From Lachnospiraceae bacterium (GTDB lineage: Bacteria > Bacillota > Clostridia > Lachnospirales > Lachnospiraceae), in contig JAFZOS010000097.1 of NCBI GenBank assembly GCA_017550535.1, positions 1-58,552 on the forward strand: a stretch of DNA of 58,552 nucleotides, written 5' to 3'. The position numbers and the translations under genes were made by a program. Positions 25,062-32,611 of this stretch are shown here, one piece after another. The notes below the pieces were generated by a model. The model was given only the letters and a program-made list of their open reading frames with translations. It was not told the origin of the DNA and searched no databases. Positions within the stretch are counted from its first letter, which is position 1. Every line of letters starts with the position of its first letter.

Positions 25062-27246
25062 GATCAAAAATATCCTTACGGTATTTGCCTTCCTTGCCGC
25101 CGTTTCAAAAGTATACTCTTCGTATTTTGCAAAAATGCATGCTACGTATAACCCTGCCGCCATTATCGCATTTTATTTGCGTAACGGGACGTTTTTTAGC
25201 AGGGGGGATATGTACGAAAAGGGACTGAGTGCCGCGGTGGCCGCCGTGCTGGCATTTGTATTATGGTTTGTCTTTGAAAAAGCACCGGATAAGCTTCATC
25301 TTAACTTTGTACTTTGCCTTATATCCGATGCGATCATGGTCAGTATATATTTTGGCATAGGCGGTACAGTTACCGGAACTTTTACCGGAAAGGCAGTATA
25401 TGCGCTCCTGTTTATCTTAAGTGCCGATCATCTCCGCGCGGCTTTAGGGCGCAACAAAAGCAGGTATCCGTTTGCGTTTTTTATAGCGGTACTTGCCTTT
25501 CTGCTCATCATACCTTCAAGGAAGGATCCTATAAACTGGAAACCTGTTGTAAATGCGGCGAAACGGATGGCGGAAAGGACCAGGGAAGCGGCACATTCGG
25601 TAAGTTACTATCTTGAGGATCTGAAGGTGGGTTCATCCTATCAGACCGGATACAGTTCACTGGCGCAGACGGGTGATTCTATATTTTATTCGGACCGTAC
25701 GGAACTTTTATTAAAGACCATAGATAATACGACATTTAATTATATCGATGAGGAAAGCGGGAAGGAGATGCGCAGGCGTCGTGCCGTTTACCTTACAGGG
25801 GGAAGGGCGGCTGATAACAGTCAGCTGTTTGATATACTGTTTTCGCTCTATGCGCATGATGTCGATGCGGCGCAGGCCTCACTGTTTTTAAGAAGGACAA
25901 GGCTTGATGTTACCTATGTCTATTTAAGGACGAAGGATGAGATACTGCCGGAAGGAGTCATAAAGGTCACCGACGGCAGGGGGCTTAAGGTGGACGGGAA
26001 TGCTTTAAAAAATCACAGGAAGGGTTACGGTTACCGTGCCGAATACCTGGACTTTGATTACGGGAGTCCGTATCTTATTAATATATTGGAGTCTCCCATG
26101 GACCTTCCCGAAAAAGGAAGCATAAGCTATAAAACGCTGTCTATGTACTCATATAATACCTACGGGATAAACTTAAGCGAGTATGCGGATGAGGAGGAAT
26201 TTAAAAAGTGGCAGGAAGCTGCCGGACCTGAAGGCGGATACCTGGACACGGCCGGGGCGAGCGGACGGATGAAGGAGCTTGCAGTAAAAATTACAGCGGG
26301 TTGTGAGAACGATTATGATAAATGCAGGGCTGTCGAAACCTATCTCAGGCAGTATGCATACAGTACGGATACCGGAACCGGGACTGCCGGAGATACGGGC
26401 AGTACGGAAGGCATGAGTAAGTTAAGTGACAGTTTCCTTTTTGAAACGGGGAAGGGGTATTGTGTGCATTATGCAACTGCCATGGTCATGCTGCTGCGGC
26501 TTAACGGGATCCCTGCCAGATATACAAACGGATACCGATATCTTTTCCCCTTTGACAGGCAGGATTCCTATGAGGTAAGCTCAGCCTGCGCCCATGCTTG
26601 GCCGGAGGCGTATATTAAGGGCTTCGGATGGGTGAGCTTTGAACCTACGTCGCTGTATCTTACGGCAAGTGAGCGAAGCTGGAACCGAAAGCCGGCAGAT
26701 GATCCCGCTGGGGCAGCGGTACCCGTAAGCGCAAATAACATAAAGGCTCCGTATCCGGCTCCGGCAGTGACTGTTTCCGATGCCGGCGAAGGTATTGATA
26801 CCCCGGATAAAGACGATCTTAAGGAGAAGTTAAGGATAGCGGTCATCATAACTGTATCAGTTGTCCTTGCGGCTGTCTTAATGATAGCGGGAGCAATTGC
26901 GGTAAGAATCATAAGATACAGGCGTGCGGATCATGACGGAAGGCTTATAATGGATGTGTCGGATATGACGGCGCTTATAAGGGCGATGTCACAGATGCCG
27001 CTTGCCGACAGAGGTTTATTGTCGGATTATGAGCCGTATCTTCCGGAAAAGTACTTAAAGGAAATAAAGGAAGTATTTGATATATACTACAGGATAAGAT
27101 ACAGTTGTCACGGGGACGGAAAAGGCAGTGAAACGGTGACTCTTAATGAGGGGCAGAAAGCAAGGGAACTTAGGAATGCACTGTACAGGGAATACCGTGT
27201 AAATAAAGGAGGAAATATATGGATATTAAGTTTATTATCGAGATGA
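24988..27246 (+). CDS. Multi-pass membrane protein with transglutaminase-like domain
   Basis: 752 residues. About five N-terminal membrane helices, a large outside region, a transglutaminase/protease-like core with Cys in GYCVHYATAM, His in CAHAWPEAY and the acidic residue in WVSFEPT, one more TM helix (~630-655) and a cytosolic C-terminus. Such proteins are the third member of MoxR-DUF58 operons and may process or cross-link envelope proteins. The ATG at 24988 follows AAGGAGG and GGGG; it lies 74 nt inside the DUF58 gene. An ATG at 24994 is equally possible. Confidence 0.85.
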   Translation: MEMKQESSSLKMSGPVKVFVSLPDKIKNILTVFAFLAAVSKVYSSYFAKMHATYNPAAIIAFYLRNGTFFSRGDMYEKGLSAAVAAVLAFVLWFVFEKAPDKLHLNFVLCLISDAIMVSIYFGIGGTVTGTFTGKAVYALLFILSADHLRAALGRNKSRYPFAFFIAVLAFLLIIPSRKDPINWKPVVNAAKRMAERTREAAHSVSYYLEDLKVGSSYQTGYSSLAQTGDSIFYSDRTELLLKTIDNTTFNYIDEESGKEMRRRRAVYLTGGRAADNSQLFDILFSLYAHDVDAAQASLFLRRTRLDVTYVYLRTKDEILPEGVIKVTDGRGLKVDGNALKNHRKGYGYRAEYLDFDYGSPYLINILESPMDLPEKGSISYKTLSMYSYNTYGINLSEYADEEEFKKWQEAAGPEGGYLDTAGASGRMKELAVKITAGCENDYDKCRAVETYLRQYAYSTDTGTGTAGDTGSTEGMSKLSDSFLFETGKGYCVHYATAMVMLLRLNGIPARYTNGYRYLFPFDRQDSYEVSSACAHAWPEAYIKGFGWVSFEPTSLYLTASERSWNRKPADDPAGAAVPVSANNIKAPYPAPAVTVSDAGEGIDTPDKDDLKEKLRIAVIITVSVVLAAVLMIAGAIAVRIIRYRRADHDGRLIMDVSDMTALIRAMSQMPLADRGLLSDYEPYLPEKYLKEIKEVFDIYYRIRYSCHGDGKGSETVTLNEGQKARELRNALYREYRVNKGGNIWILSLLSR

Positions 27247-27833
27247 TCGGTTATATCGGATCGGCTTTGGTGCTTGTTTCGATGCTTATGACTTCGGTTG
27301 TAAGGCTAAGGATCATAAATCTTACCGGAAGCATCATCTTTGCGGGTTATGCGATCGCGATAAGGTCTTATCCGACTGCCATAATGAATATCTGTCTTGC
27401 GGGGATCAATATCTTTCATCTGGTGCGGATATTCAGGGAAGAGCGGATATACACTCTTATAAAAACGGATGTGAAGGATGGATATTTTGCATATCTGCTT
27501 AATAAAAGCGACGAGGATATCCGGCACTGGTTTCCGGAGTATTCGTTAAAGGACATACATCCGGATATCGCATATCTTGTCTGCTGCGAATCGAATCCGG
27601 CGTGCCTTTTTCTGGGAAAAGAATTAAATGACGGTGCCGTCGAGGCTCTTCTTGATTATGCCACCCCTGCATACAGAGATACGTCCGTAGGTCGGTATTT
27701 ATATGAAAGCATGGCGAAAGAAGGCTATGGATCTATCATTTTTAAACAGAAGGCTGAGGGGCATATCCCGTATCTTAATAAGATGGGATACAGGTTAAAC
27801 GCTGACGGTGCTTATGAACTTGATCTTAAGTAA
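27219..27833 (+). CDS. YgjV-like membrane protein with C-terminal acyltransferase-like region
   Basis: 204 residues. The first ~75 carry three membrane helices with the YgjV-family feel (IGYIGSALVLVSMLM, INLTGSIIFAGYAI). Residues ~95-204 look like a small GNAT-type domain (PACLFLGKEL, TPAYRDTSVGRYLYESM, then HIPYLNKMGYR). AAAGGAGG precedes the ATG, which lies 28 nt inside the preceding gene, so it is the last gene of that operon. Substrate unknown. The GNAT assignment is from fold rhythm only. Confidence 0.7.
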   Translation: MDIKFIIEMIGYIGSALVLVSMLMTSVVRLRIINLTGSIIFAGYAIAIRSYPTAIMNICLAGINIFHLVRIFREERIYTLIKTDVKDGYFAYLLNKSDEDIRHWFPEYSLKDIHPDIAYLVCCESNPACLFLGKELNDGAVEALLDYATPAYRDTSVGRYLYESMAKEGYGSIIFKQKAEGHIPYLNKMGYRLNADGAYELDLK

Positions 27834-27892
27834 ACCCCTTAAAAGTTAACCGGATTTAACAAAAAATATCAGATAATGTTCGGTTTAGTTGA

Positions 27893-27921
27893 TAGACATT
27901 CCCGATCTTTGAGGATATTAT
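27893..27921 (+). promoter_or_regulatory. Predicted promoter of acyltransferase gene
   Basis: TAGACA (27893-27898), 17-bp spacer, TATTAT (27916-27921); TATAAT at 27919-27924 is an overlapping alternative -10. GTTAA/TTAAC upstream (27845-27860) may be a weak terminator of the previous operon. Confidence 0.5.
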
Positions 27922-27954
27922 AATGTTAAAAATAATTGCAAAGGTGGGAAATAT

Positions 27955-29031
27955 ATGAGAAAGTATTACCTTGACAATATCAAATGGATCACGGTCGTTT
28001 TAGTGGTCATATATCATGTCCTTTACATGTACAATGCGGAAGGTATCCTTGGAGTACTCGGTAAGATCACGGATCTTGATGTCCAGTACTATGATGTGTT
28101 CCAGTATGCGGTATATCCGTGGTTCATGCTCGTTCTCTTCATGGTTTCCGGCATCAGTTCGAGGCTTTATCTTGATAACCATACCGATAAGGAGTTTATC
28201 GGGAGCAGGACTACGAAGCTTTTGGTACCTTCGACTATAGGTGTTTTTGCCTTCCAGTTTATCCAGGGTATACTTAATGTATCCGTGGGCGATGGACTGG
28301 GAGGGCTCGAGATCCCAGTTTTTGTAAAGATATTGATATATCTTGCAAGCGGGATCGGAGTCCTTTGGTATATCCAGCTTTTATGGGTGTATTGCCTGAT
28401 CCTTGTCCTTATAAGAAAGGTTGAAAAGGGCCGTTTGTTAAACCTTGGCAGGAAGGCGGGCCTTCCCGTGCTCATCGCTCTTTTCATACCGACCTTCGGA
28501 GCGGCGCAGATACTAAATACACCCATCATTGCAGTATACCGCATCGGCCTGTACCTGTTTGCCTTCCTTATGGGTTATTTTGTTTTATCCCACGATGAGG
28601 TGGTGGATGTCCTTAAAAGATTCTTCCCGCTTTTTGGTGTCGTGGCGGTTGTTCTTATAACAGCCTTCTGTATCCGCAATTTCGGCAGCAATTATGCGGA
28701 TAAGCCGGTAAACCGTACTTTGCTTTTTGTAAGTGACGGCTATTTTACTTCGCTTGCCATAATAGGAGGAATGGCCAGGTACGCCGACTTTTCGAACGGT
28801 TTCACGCAGTGGATGAGCAAAAGGAGTTTCGGCCTTTATGTTTTTCATTACATGGGAATATCAGCCGTTGCGGTTTTGCTGGTAAAGCCCGGATATCTTT
28901 CTGCTCCGATGGCTTACCTGTTAAGCTTCATTGCAGCTTTTGTTCTTGCTTATTTATTTAATGCGGTCATATCAAGGATACCGTTTTTCAGATGGGCGGT
29001 ACTCGGAATAAAGAAGAAACGGGAGGCGTAA
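27955..29031 (+). CDS. Acyltransferase-3 family membrane protein
   Basis: 358 residues with about ten TM helices. It opens with YYLDNIKWITVVLVVIYHV, placing the family His in helix 1, and has SGISSRLYL in the first loop where acyltransferase-3 proteins keep an Arg. Members O-acylate surface sugars, peptidoglycan or small molecules; the substrate here is unknown. The regulator gene starts on the base after its stop, so the two are coupled and the regulator may control this operon. Confidence 0.88.
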   Translation: MRKYYLDNIKWITVVLVVIYHVLYMYNAEGILGVLGKITDLDVQYYDVFQYAVYPWFMLVLFMVSGISSRLYLDNHTDKEFIGSRTTKLLVPSTIGVFAFQFIQGILNVSVGDGLGGLEIPVFVKILIYLASGIGVLWYIQLLWVYCLILVLIRKVEKGRLLNLGRKAGLPVLIALFIPTFGAAQILNTPIIAVYRIGLYLFAFLMGYFVLSHDEVVDVLKRFFPLFGVVAVVLITAFCIRNFGSNYADKPVNRTLLFVSDGYFTSLAIIGGMARYADFSNGFTQWMSKRSFGLYVFHYMGISAVAVLLVKPGYLSAPMAYLLSFIAAFVLAYLFNAVISRIPFFRWAVLGIKKKREA

Positions 29032-29457
29032 ATGTTTAAGGATAATCTCGTTCATACCCGAAAGATCAAGGGGATGACACAGGAGGATATCGCCGAAAGG
29101 TTAGGCGTCACAAGACAGACGGTCGCAAAGTGGGAATCAGGGGAATCGGTACCCGATCTTGACAAGTGCAAGCTGCTTGCCGAGATGCTTGAGATATCCC
29201 TAGATGATCTGGCAAATTATGAGGCGGGCGATAATATGGGGCTGGCAGTGCCGCCGAAGGGTAAATACTTCTTCGGAATGGTAACGGTCGGCGAAAAGGG
29301 ACAGATAGTAATTCCCGCGAAGGCAAGGAAGGTGTTTGATATATCCGCCGGTGACAACCTTGTCATACTGGGTGACGAAGGGCAGGGACTGGCCATTGTA
29401 AAGCCCGATAATTTCCTTGCGATCGCGGATGCGATAAGGGAGATCGAAAAAAAATAA
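29032..29457 (+). CDS. XRE helix-turn-helix / AbrB (SpoVT) fusion regulator
   Basis: 141 residues. Residues ~3-60 are a Cro/C1-type HTH (IKGMTQEDIAERLGVTRQT, VAKWESGESVPD). Residues ~82-130 are an AbrB swapped-hairpin DNA-binding domain (VTVGEKGQIVIPAKARKVF, ISAGDNLVILGDE). Two different DNA-binding folds in one short chain; the AbrB part also dimerises. It probably represses its own operon with the acyltransferase. A-rich sequence follows the stop. Confidence 0.92.
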   Translation: MFKDNLVHTRKIKGMTQEDIAERLGVTRQTVAKWESGESVPDLDKCKLLAEMLEISLDDLANYEAGDNMGLAVPPKGKYFFGMVTVGEKGQIVIPAKARKVFDISAGDNLVILGDEGQGLAIVKPDNFLAIADAIREIEKK

Positions 29458-29473
29458 AAAAATATCCTAAAAA

Positions 29474-29506
29474 CCTATTGACATAGTAGGTTAATTGTGT
29501 TAGATT
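29474..29506 (+). promoter_or_regulatory. Promoter with overlapping CymR-like operator, upstream of metY leader
   Basis: Consensus TTGACA (29478-29483), 17-bp spacer and TAGATT (29501-29506). The -35 sits inside CCTATTGACATAGTAGG (29474-29490), an imperfect palindrome (CTAT/ATAG and CCTA/TAGG). The 14-mer ATTGACATAGTAGG is repeated exactly at 32,588-32,601 before the second PLP enzyme gene. A repressor bound here would block RNA polymerase. The nearby Rrf2 gene (32,093) is the obvious candidate; this is inference. Confidence 0.75.
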
Positions 29507-29536
29507 GTATCCATCGAAGCAAAAAGGAGGCACAAA

Positions 29537-29662
29537 ATGCATAACTTCATTGTAAGCAGATGGATCGATTCAATGTGTTGTCGAATGCAGGATACCCGGG
29601 CAGATCATATGACCGGTGCTTTCGGCTGCTCATATCCGCATCCCGATATCATGCGATGTTGA
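29537..29662 (+). CDS. Cys/Met-rich leader peptide of metY attenuator
   Basis: 41 codons, ATG to TGA, preceded by AAAAAGGAGG at 6-nt spacing, starting about 24 nt after the predicted transcription start. It has Cys at 14, 15, 31 and 41 (last codon) and Met at 1, 13, 17, 25 and 39, including the run MCCRM. Nine sulfur amino acids in 41 is far above normal and fits a sensor of cysteine or methionine supply. No homology to a functional protein is apparent. It lies between a good promoter and a terminator in front of metY, so its translation probably sets readthrough. Confidence 0.75.
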   Translation: MHNFIVSRWIDSMCCRMQDTRADHMTGAFGCSYPHPDIMRC

Positions 29663-29719
29663 AGCAGCAAATGCATGCGTCATCTGTCCGGGTGCTGGTA
29701 ATACAGCAGCCGTTTTTTT
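29623..29719 (+). promoter_or_regulatory. Transcription attenuator of metY (competing hairpins and terminator)
   Basis: Terminator: CGGGTGCTG (29689-29697) pairs with CAGCAGCCG (29704-29712), one G-G mismatch, then TTTTTTT (29713-29719). Alternatives: CGGCTGCT (29623-29630), inside the leader gene and overlapping Cys codon 31, pairs perfectly over 8 bp with AGCAGCCG (29705-29712) and over 6 bp with AGCAGC (29663-29668); CAGCA (29665-29669) can pair with TGCTG (29693-29697). Ribosome position on the leader would decide which forms. Which pairing is the antiterminator cannot be settled by eye. Confidence 0.65.
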
Positions 29720-29781
29720 ATGATAAGACAAGTAACCGGTAAATATTCTATCAGATAAATGAAAATACAGGAGGAACAAAC

Positions 29782-31065
29782 ATGAGTAATTATAAATTTG
29801 AAACATTACAGTTACACGTAGGACAGGAACAGGCGGATCCCGCAACCGATTCACGCGCGGTGCCGATCTATCAGACAACATCATACGTTTTCCATAACAG
29901 CAAGCATGCGGCTGACCGCTTCGGACTTGCCGATGCCGGAAATATATACGGAAGGCTTACGAATTCAACCCAGGATGTGCTTGAGAAAAGGGTAGCAGCC
30001 CTTGAAGGCGGCAGCGCGGCTCTTGCGGTAGCATCGGGTGCGGCGGCTATCAGTTATACTATAGAAGCACTTGCGGCAAACGGCGGACATATCGTTGCCC
30101 AGAAAACCATCTACGGCGGAACCTTCAACCTTCTTGCACATACACTTCCGCAGTACGGCATAAAGACAACTTTCGTTAACATCCACGACCTTAAGGAAGT
30201 GGAAGCTGCCATTACCGATGACACGAGGGCGGTATTCCTTGAGACTCTCGGCAACCCGAACAGTGATATCCCGGATATCGATGCGGTGGCTGAGATCGCA
30301 CATAAAAAAGGAATTCCGGTTGTCATTGATAACACATTCGGTACACCATACCTTATCCGTCCCATCGAGCACGGTGCCGACATCGTTGTTCATTCGGCGA
30401 CCAAGTTCCTGGGTGGACACGGTACAACACTTGGCGGTATCATAGTAGAGTCGGGCAAGTTTAACTGGAAGGCAAGCGGTAAGTACCCGAACATAGCCGA
30501 TGCCAATCCGAGCTATCACGGTGTATCGTTCTACGATGTGGTTGGTCCTGCGGCCTTCGTTACCTATATTCGTGCGATCCTGCTTCGCGACACCGGAGCA
30601 TCGATCTCTCCGTTTAACGCTTTCCTTCTCCTTCAGGGAATTGAGACGCTTTCGCTCAGGCTTGAAAGGCATGCCGAGAATACGAAGAAGGTTGTTGAAT
30701 ACTTAAGCAAACATGCAAAGGTTGCAAAGGTTAACCATCCTTCGCTTCCCGATCATCCGGATCATGCTCTGTATGAAAGGTATTTTAAGGACGGCGGCGG
30801 ATCGATCTTTACCTTTGATATAAAGGGCGGCAAGGAAGAGGCATGGAAGTTTATCGACAATCTTGAGATATTCTCGCTGCTAGCAAACGTAGCCGATGTA
30901 AAGAGCCTTGTGATCCATCCGGCAACAACGACACATTCACAGCTTTCCGAGGAAGAGCTTTTGGATCAGGGCATAAATCAGAGCACTATAAGGCTTTCAA
31001 TCGGAACCGAGCATATAGATGATATCATCGCGGATCTTGAAAAAGGATTTGCAGCAATAGGGTAG
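29782..31065 (+). CDS. metY: O-acetylhomoserine aminocarboxypropyltransferase (sulfhydrylase)
   Basis: 427 residues, PLP-dependent Cys/Met metabolism family. It joins a sulfur donor to O-acetylhomoserine to make homocysteine; in Wolinella the donor is a protein thiocarboxylate (HcyS). Seen: YGRLTNST near the start, the PLP lysine in HSATKFLGGHG, the MetY-type insertion with FNWKASG and SYHGVSF, and SLLANVADVKSL, VIHPATTTHSQ in the C-terminal domain. ACAGGAGGAACAAAC precedes the ATG, nearly identical to the encapsulin gene's site. Control appears threefold: CymR-like operator, leader peptide and terminator upstream. It opens the sulfur island. Confidence 0.93.
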   Translation: MSNYKFETLQLHVGQEQADPATDSRAVPIYQTTSYVFHNSKHAADRFGLADAGNIYGRLTNSTQDVLEKRVAALEGGSAALAVASGAAAISYTIEALAANGGHIVAQKTIYGGTFNLLAHTLPQYGIKTTFVNIHDLKEVEAAITDDTRAVFLETLGNPNSDIPDIDAVAEIAHKKGIPVVIDNTFGTPYLIRPIEHGADIVVHSATKFLGGHGTTLGGIIVESGKFNWKASGKYPNIADANPSYHGVSFYDVVGPAAFVTYIRAILLRDTGASISPFNAFLLLQGIETLSLRLERHAENTKKVVEYLSKHAKVAKVNHPSLPDHPDHALYERYFKDGGGSIFTFDIKGGKEEAWKFIDNLEIFSLLANVADVKSLVIHPATTTHSQLSEEELLDQGINQSTIRLSIGTEHIDDIIADLEKGFAAIG

Positions 31066-31130
31066 TTGATAATAATAATATAAATCACAAGAATCAGAAT
31101 AAACACAGATTGATTAAGGAGGAGATCATT

Positions 31131-32063
31131 ATGTCAAACATTTACAAAGGTACACTCGGACTCGTAGGAAACACCCCTCTTGTTGAGGTAGTAAATATTG
31201 AGAAGGATTTAGGTCTTGAGGCTACGGTCCTCGTTAAGCTTGAATACTTTAATCCGGCCGGCAGCGTTAAGGACCGTATCGCAAAGGCTATGATCGAGGA
31301 TGCGGAGCAGAAGGGCCAGCTTAAGGAGGGTTCAGTGATCATCGAGCCCACCAGCGGTAATACGGGTATAGGCCTTGCCGCGATCGCAGCATCCAAGGGT
31401 TATCGTGTGATACTTACAATGCCCGAGACCATGAGCGTTGAGCGCAGGAGCATACTTAAGAGCTACGGTGCCGAGATCGTGTTGACGGAAGGCCCCAAGG
31501 GCATGAAGGGAGCGATCGAAAAGGCTGATGAGCTGGCTAAGGAGATCCCTAACAGCTTCATTCCCGGACAGTTTGTCAATCCCGCCAATCCGGCGATCCA
31601 TAAGGCTACCACCGGTCCCGAGATATGGAAGGATACGGACGGAAAGGTTGATATCTTCATCGCGGGCGTAGGTACCGGCGGTACCGTGACCGGTACGGGC
31701 GAATACCTTAAGGAGCAGAATCCCAATATCAAAGTCGTTGCACTTGAACCCGAGGATTCACCGGTGCTTTCGGAAGGAAGGTCGGGTGCCCATAAGATAC
31801 AGGGTATCGGCGCCGGATTTGTACCCGATGTGCTTAACACGAAGATTTATGACGAGGTATTCAAGGCTTCCAATAATGATGCATTTGAAACCGCAAAGCT
31901 GCTTGCAAGGAAGGAAGGCATTTCCGTAGGTATTTCTTCGGGAGCGGCACTCTACGGAGCGCTTGAGCTTGCAAAGAGACCCGAAAACAAGGGCAAGACC
32001 ATCGTGGCACTGCTTCCCGACAGCGGAGACAGGTATTATTCAACGGCATTGTTCACCGAGTGA
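31131..32063 (+). CDS. cysK: Cysteine synthase (O-acetylserine sulfhydrylase)
   Basis: 310 residues, fold-type II PLP enzyme. PLP lysine in AGSVKDRIA, substrate loop TSGNTGIGLA, phosphate-binding GTGGTVTGTG, and GISSGAAL near the end. It makes cysteine from O-acetylserine and sulfide, or possibly a carrier thiocarboxylate as the related CysM does in Mycobacterium. The ATG at 31131 follows AAGGAGGAG; an in-frame TTG at 31110 precedes that site and is rejected. In Bacillus, CysK binds CymR and turns it into a repressor; here the Rrf2 gene is the next gene, 29 bp downstream. Confidence 0.95.
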   Translation: MSNIYKGTLGLVGNTPLVEVVNIEKDLGLEATVLVKLEYFNPAGSVKDRIAKAMIEDAEQKGQLKEGSVIIEPTSGNTGIGLAAIAASKGYRVILTMPETMSVERRSILKSYGAEIVLTEGPKGMKGAIEKADELAKEIPNSFIPGQFVNPANPAIHKATTGPEIWKDTDGKVDIFIAGVGTGGTVTGTGEYLKEQNPNIKVVALEPEDSPVLSEGRSGAHKIQGIGAGFVPDVLNTKIYDEVFKASNNDAFETAKLLARKEGISVGISSGAALYGALELAKRPENKGKTIVALLPDSGDRYYSTALFTE

Positions 32064-32092
32064 TCATTTAAAGTTTAAGGAGTCTGATTCTT

Positions 32093-32539
32093 ATGAGAGT
32101 TTCAACAAGGGTTGAATACGGACTTCTGGCACTTGCGGATATCGCCCTTTATTCCGAAAACGGGGCCTCGGTATCGGCCCCGGAGATATCCCAGCGTGAA
32201 GGAATATCGAAAAAATACCTTGAGCAGATATTGCCTCTTTTAAGACAGGCGGGGCTTATCAGGGCTCAGAAGGGATTAAGGGGCGGATATTCCTTAACAC
32301 GCAGCGCTGATACCATGAAGATGTCGGAAGTCCTTAATGCCCTGGATAACACCATCCTTGAGGAGATGGATCATCCGGACGGAAACGGAGCATTAGGCCT
32401 TCGCGGCGCAGTCGATGAGTGCTTCTGGGGCAAGTTAAACAATGTGCTTACGGGCTTTGCCGAGGGCAGCAGCTTTTCTGATTTTGTAAAGGACTGCCGG
32501 GACAGGATGGCAAAAGGCTGGGATATGTACGTAATATAG
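32093..32539 (+). CDS. cymR: Rrf2-family transcription regulator, CymR-like
   Basis: 148 residues. Winged helix with VSTRVEYGLLALADIAL, the recognition region EGISKKYLEQILPLLRQAG and wing GLRGGYSLTR. It has only two Cys (DECFW, KDCRD), not the three-Cys cluster ligand set of IscR, so it resembles CymR, the cysteine-metabolism repressor that works with CysK. Position directly after cysK supports this. Its likely sites are the ATTGACATAGTAGG copies at 29,477 and 32,588. Symbol given by analogy. Confidence 0.85.
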   Translation: MRVSTRVEYGLLALADIALYSENGASVSAPEISQREGISKKYLEQILPLLRQAGLIRAQKGLRGGYSLTRSADTMKMSEVLNALDNTILEEMDHPDGNGALGLRGAVDECFWGKLNNVLTGFAEGSSFSDFVKDCRDRMAKGWDMYVI

Positions 32540-32551
32540 TAAACAAAGCAC

Positions 32552-32575
32552 AGACCTTCGTGGTCTATATATTTT
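32552..32575 (+). terminator. Possible weak terminator after cymR-like gene
   Basis: AGACC (32552-32556) / GGTCT (32562-32566) hairpin followed by ATATATTTT. The stem is only 5 bp and the T-run interrupted, so termination would be partial. It separates metY-cysK-cymR from the downstream set. Confidence 0.4.
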
Positions 32576-32587
32576 GACATTACACCC

Positions 32588-32601
32588 ATTGACATAGTAG
32601 G
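32588..32601 (+). promoter_or_regulatory. Second copy of CymR-like operator
   Basis: ATTGACATAGTAGG, identical over 14 nt to 29,477-29,490, ending 10 bp before the ATG at 32612. The -10 position implied by its TTGACA would fall on the start codon, so it is more likely an operator than a promoter here. Another TTGACA is at 32574-32579, without a good -10. Confidence 0.65.
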
Positions 32602-32611
32602 CAGGTAATAT

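Noticed and set aside
29458-29781. S-box (SAM), T-box or other riboswitch before metY
   Set aside because: No T-box UGGN region or S-box kink-turn pattern seen; the leader peptide plus terminator explains the region better.
32574-32602. TTGACA at 32574-32579 as promoter for the second PLP enzyme gene
   Set aside because: The expected -10 (32597-32602, GTAGGC) is poor. The promoter for this gene remains unlocated.
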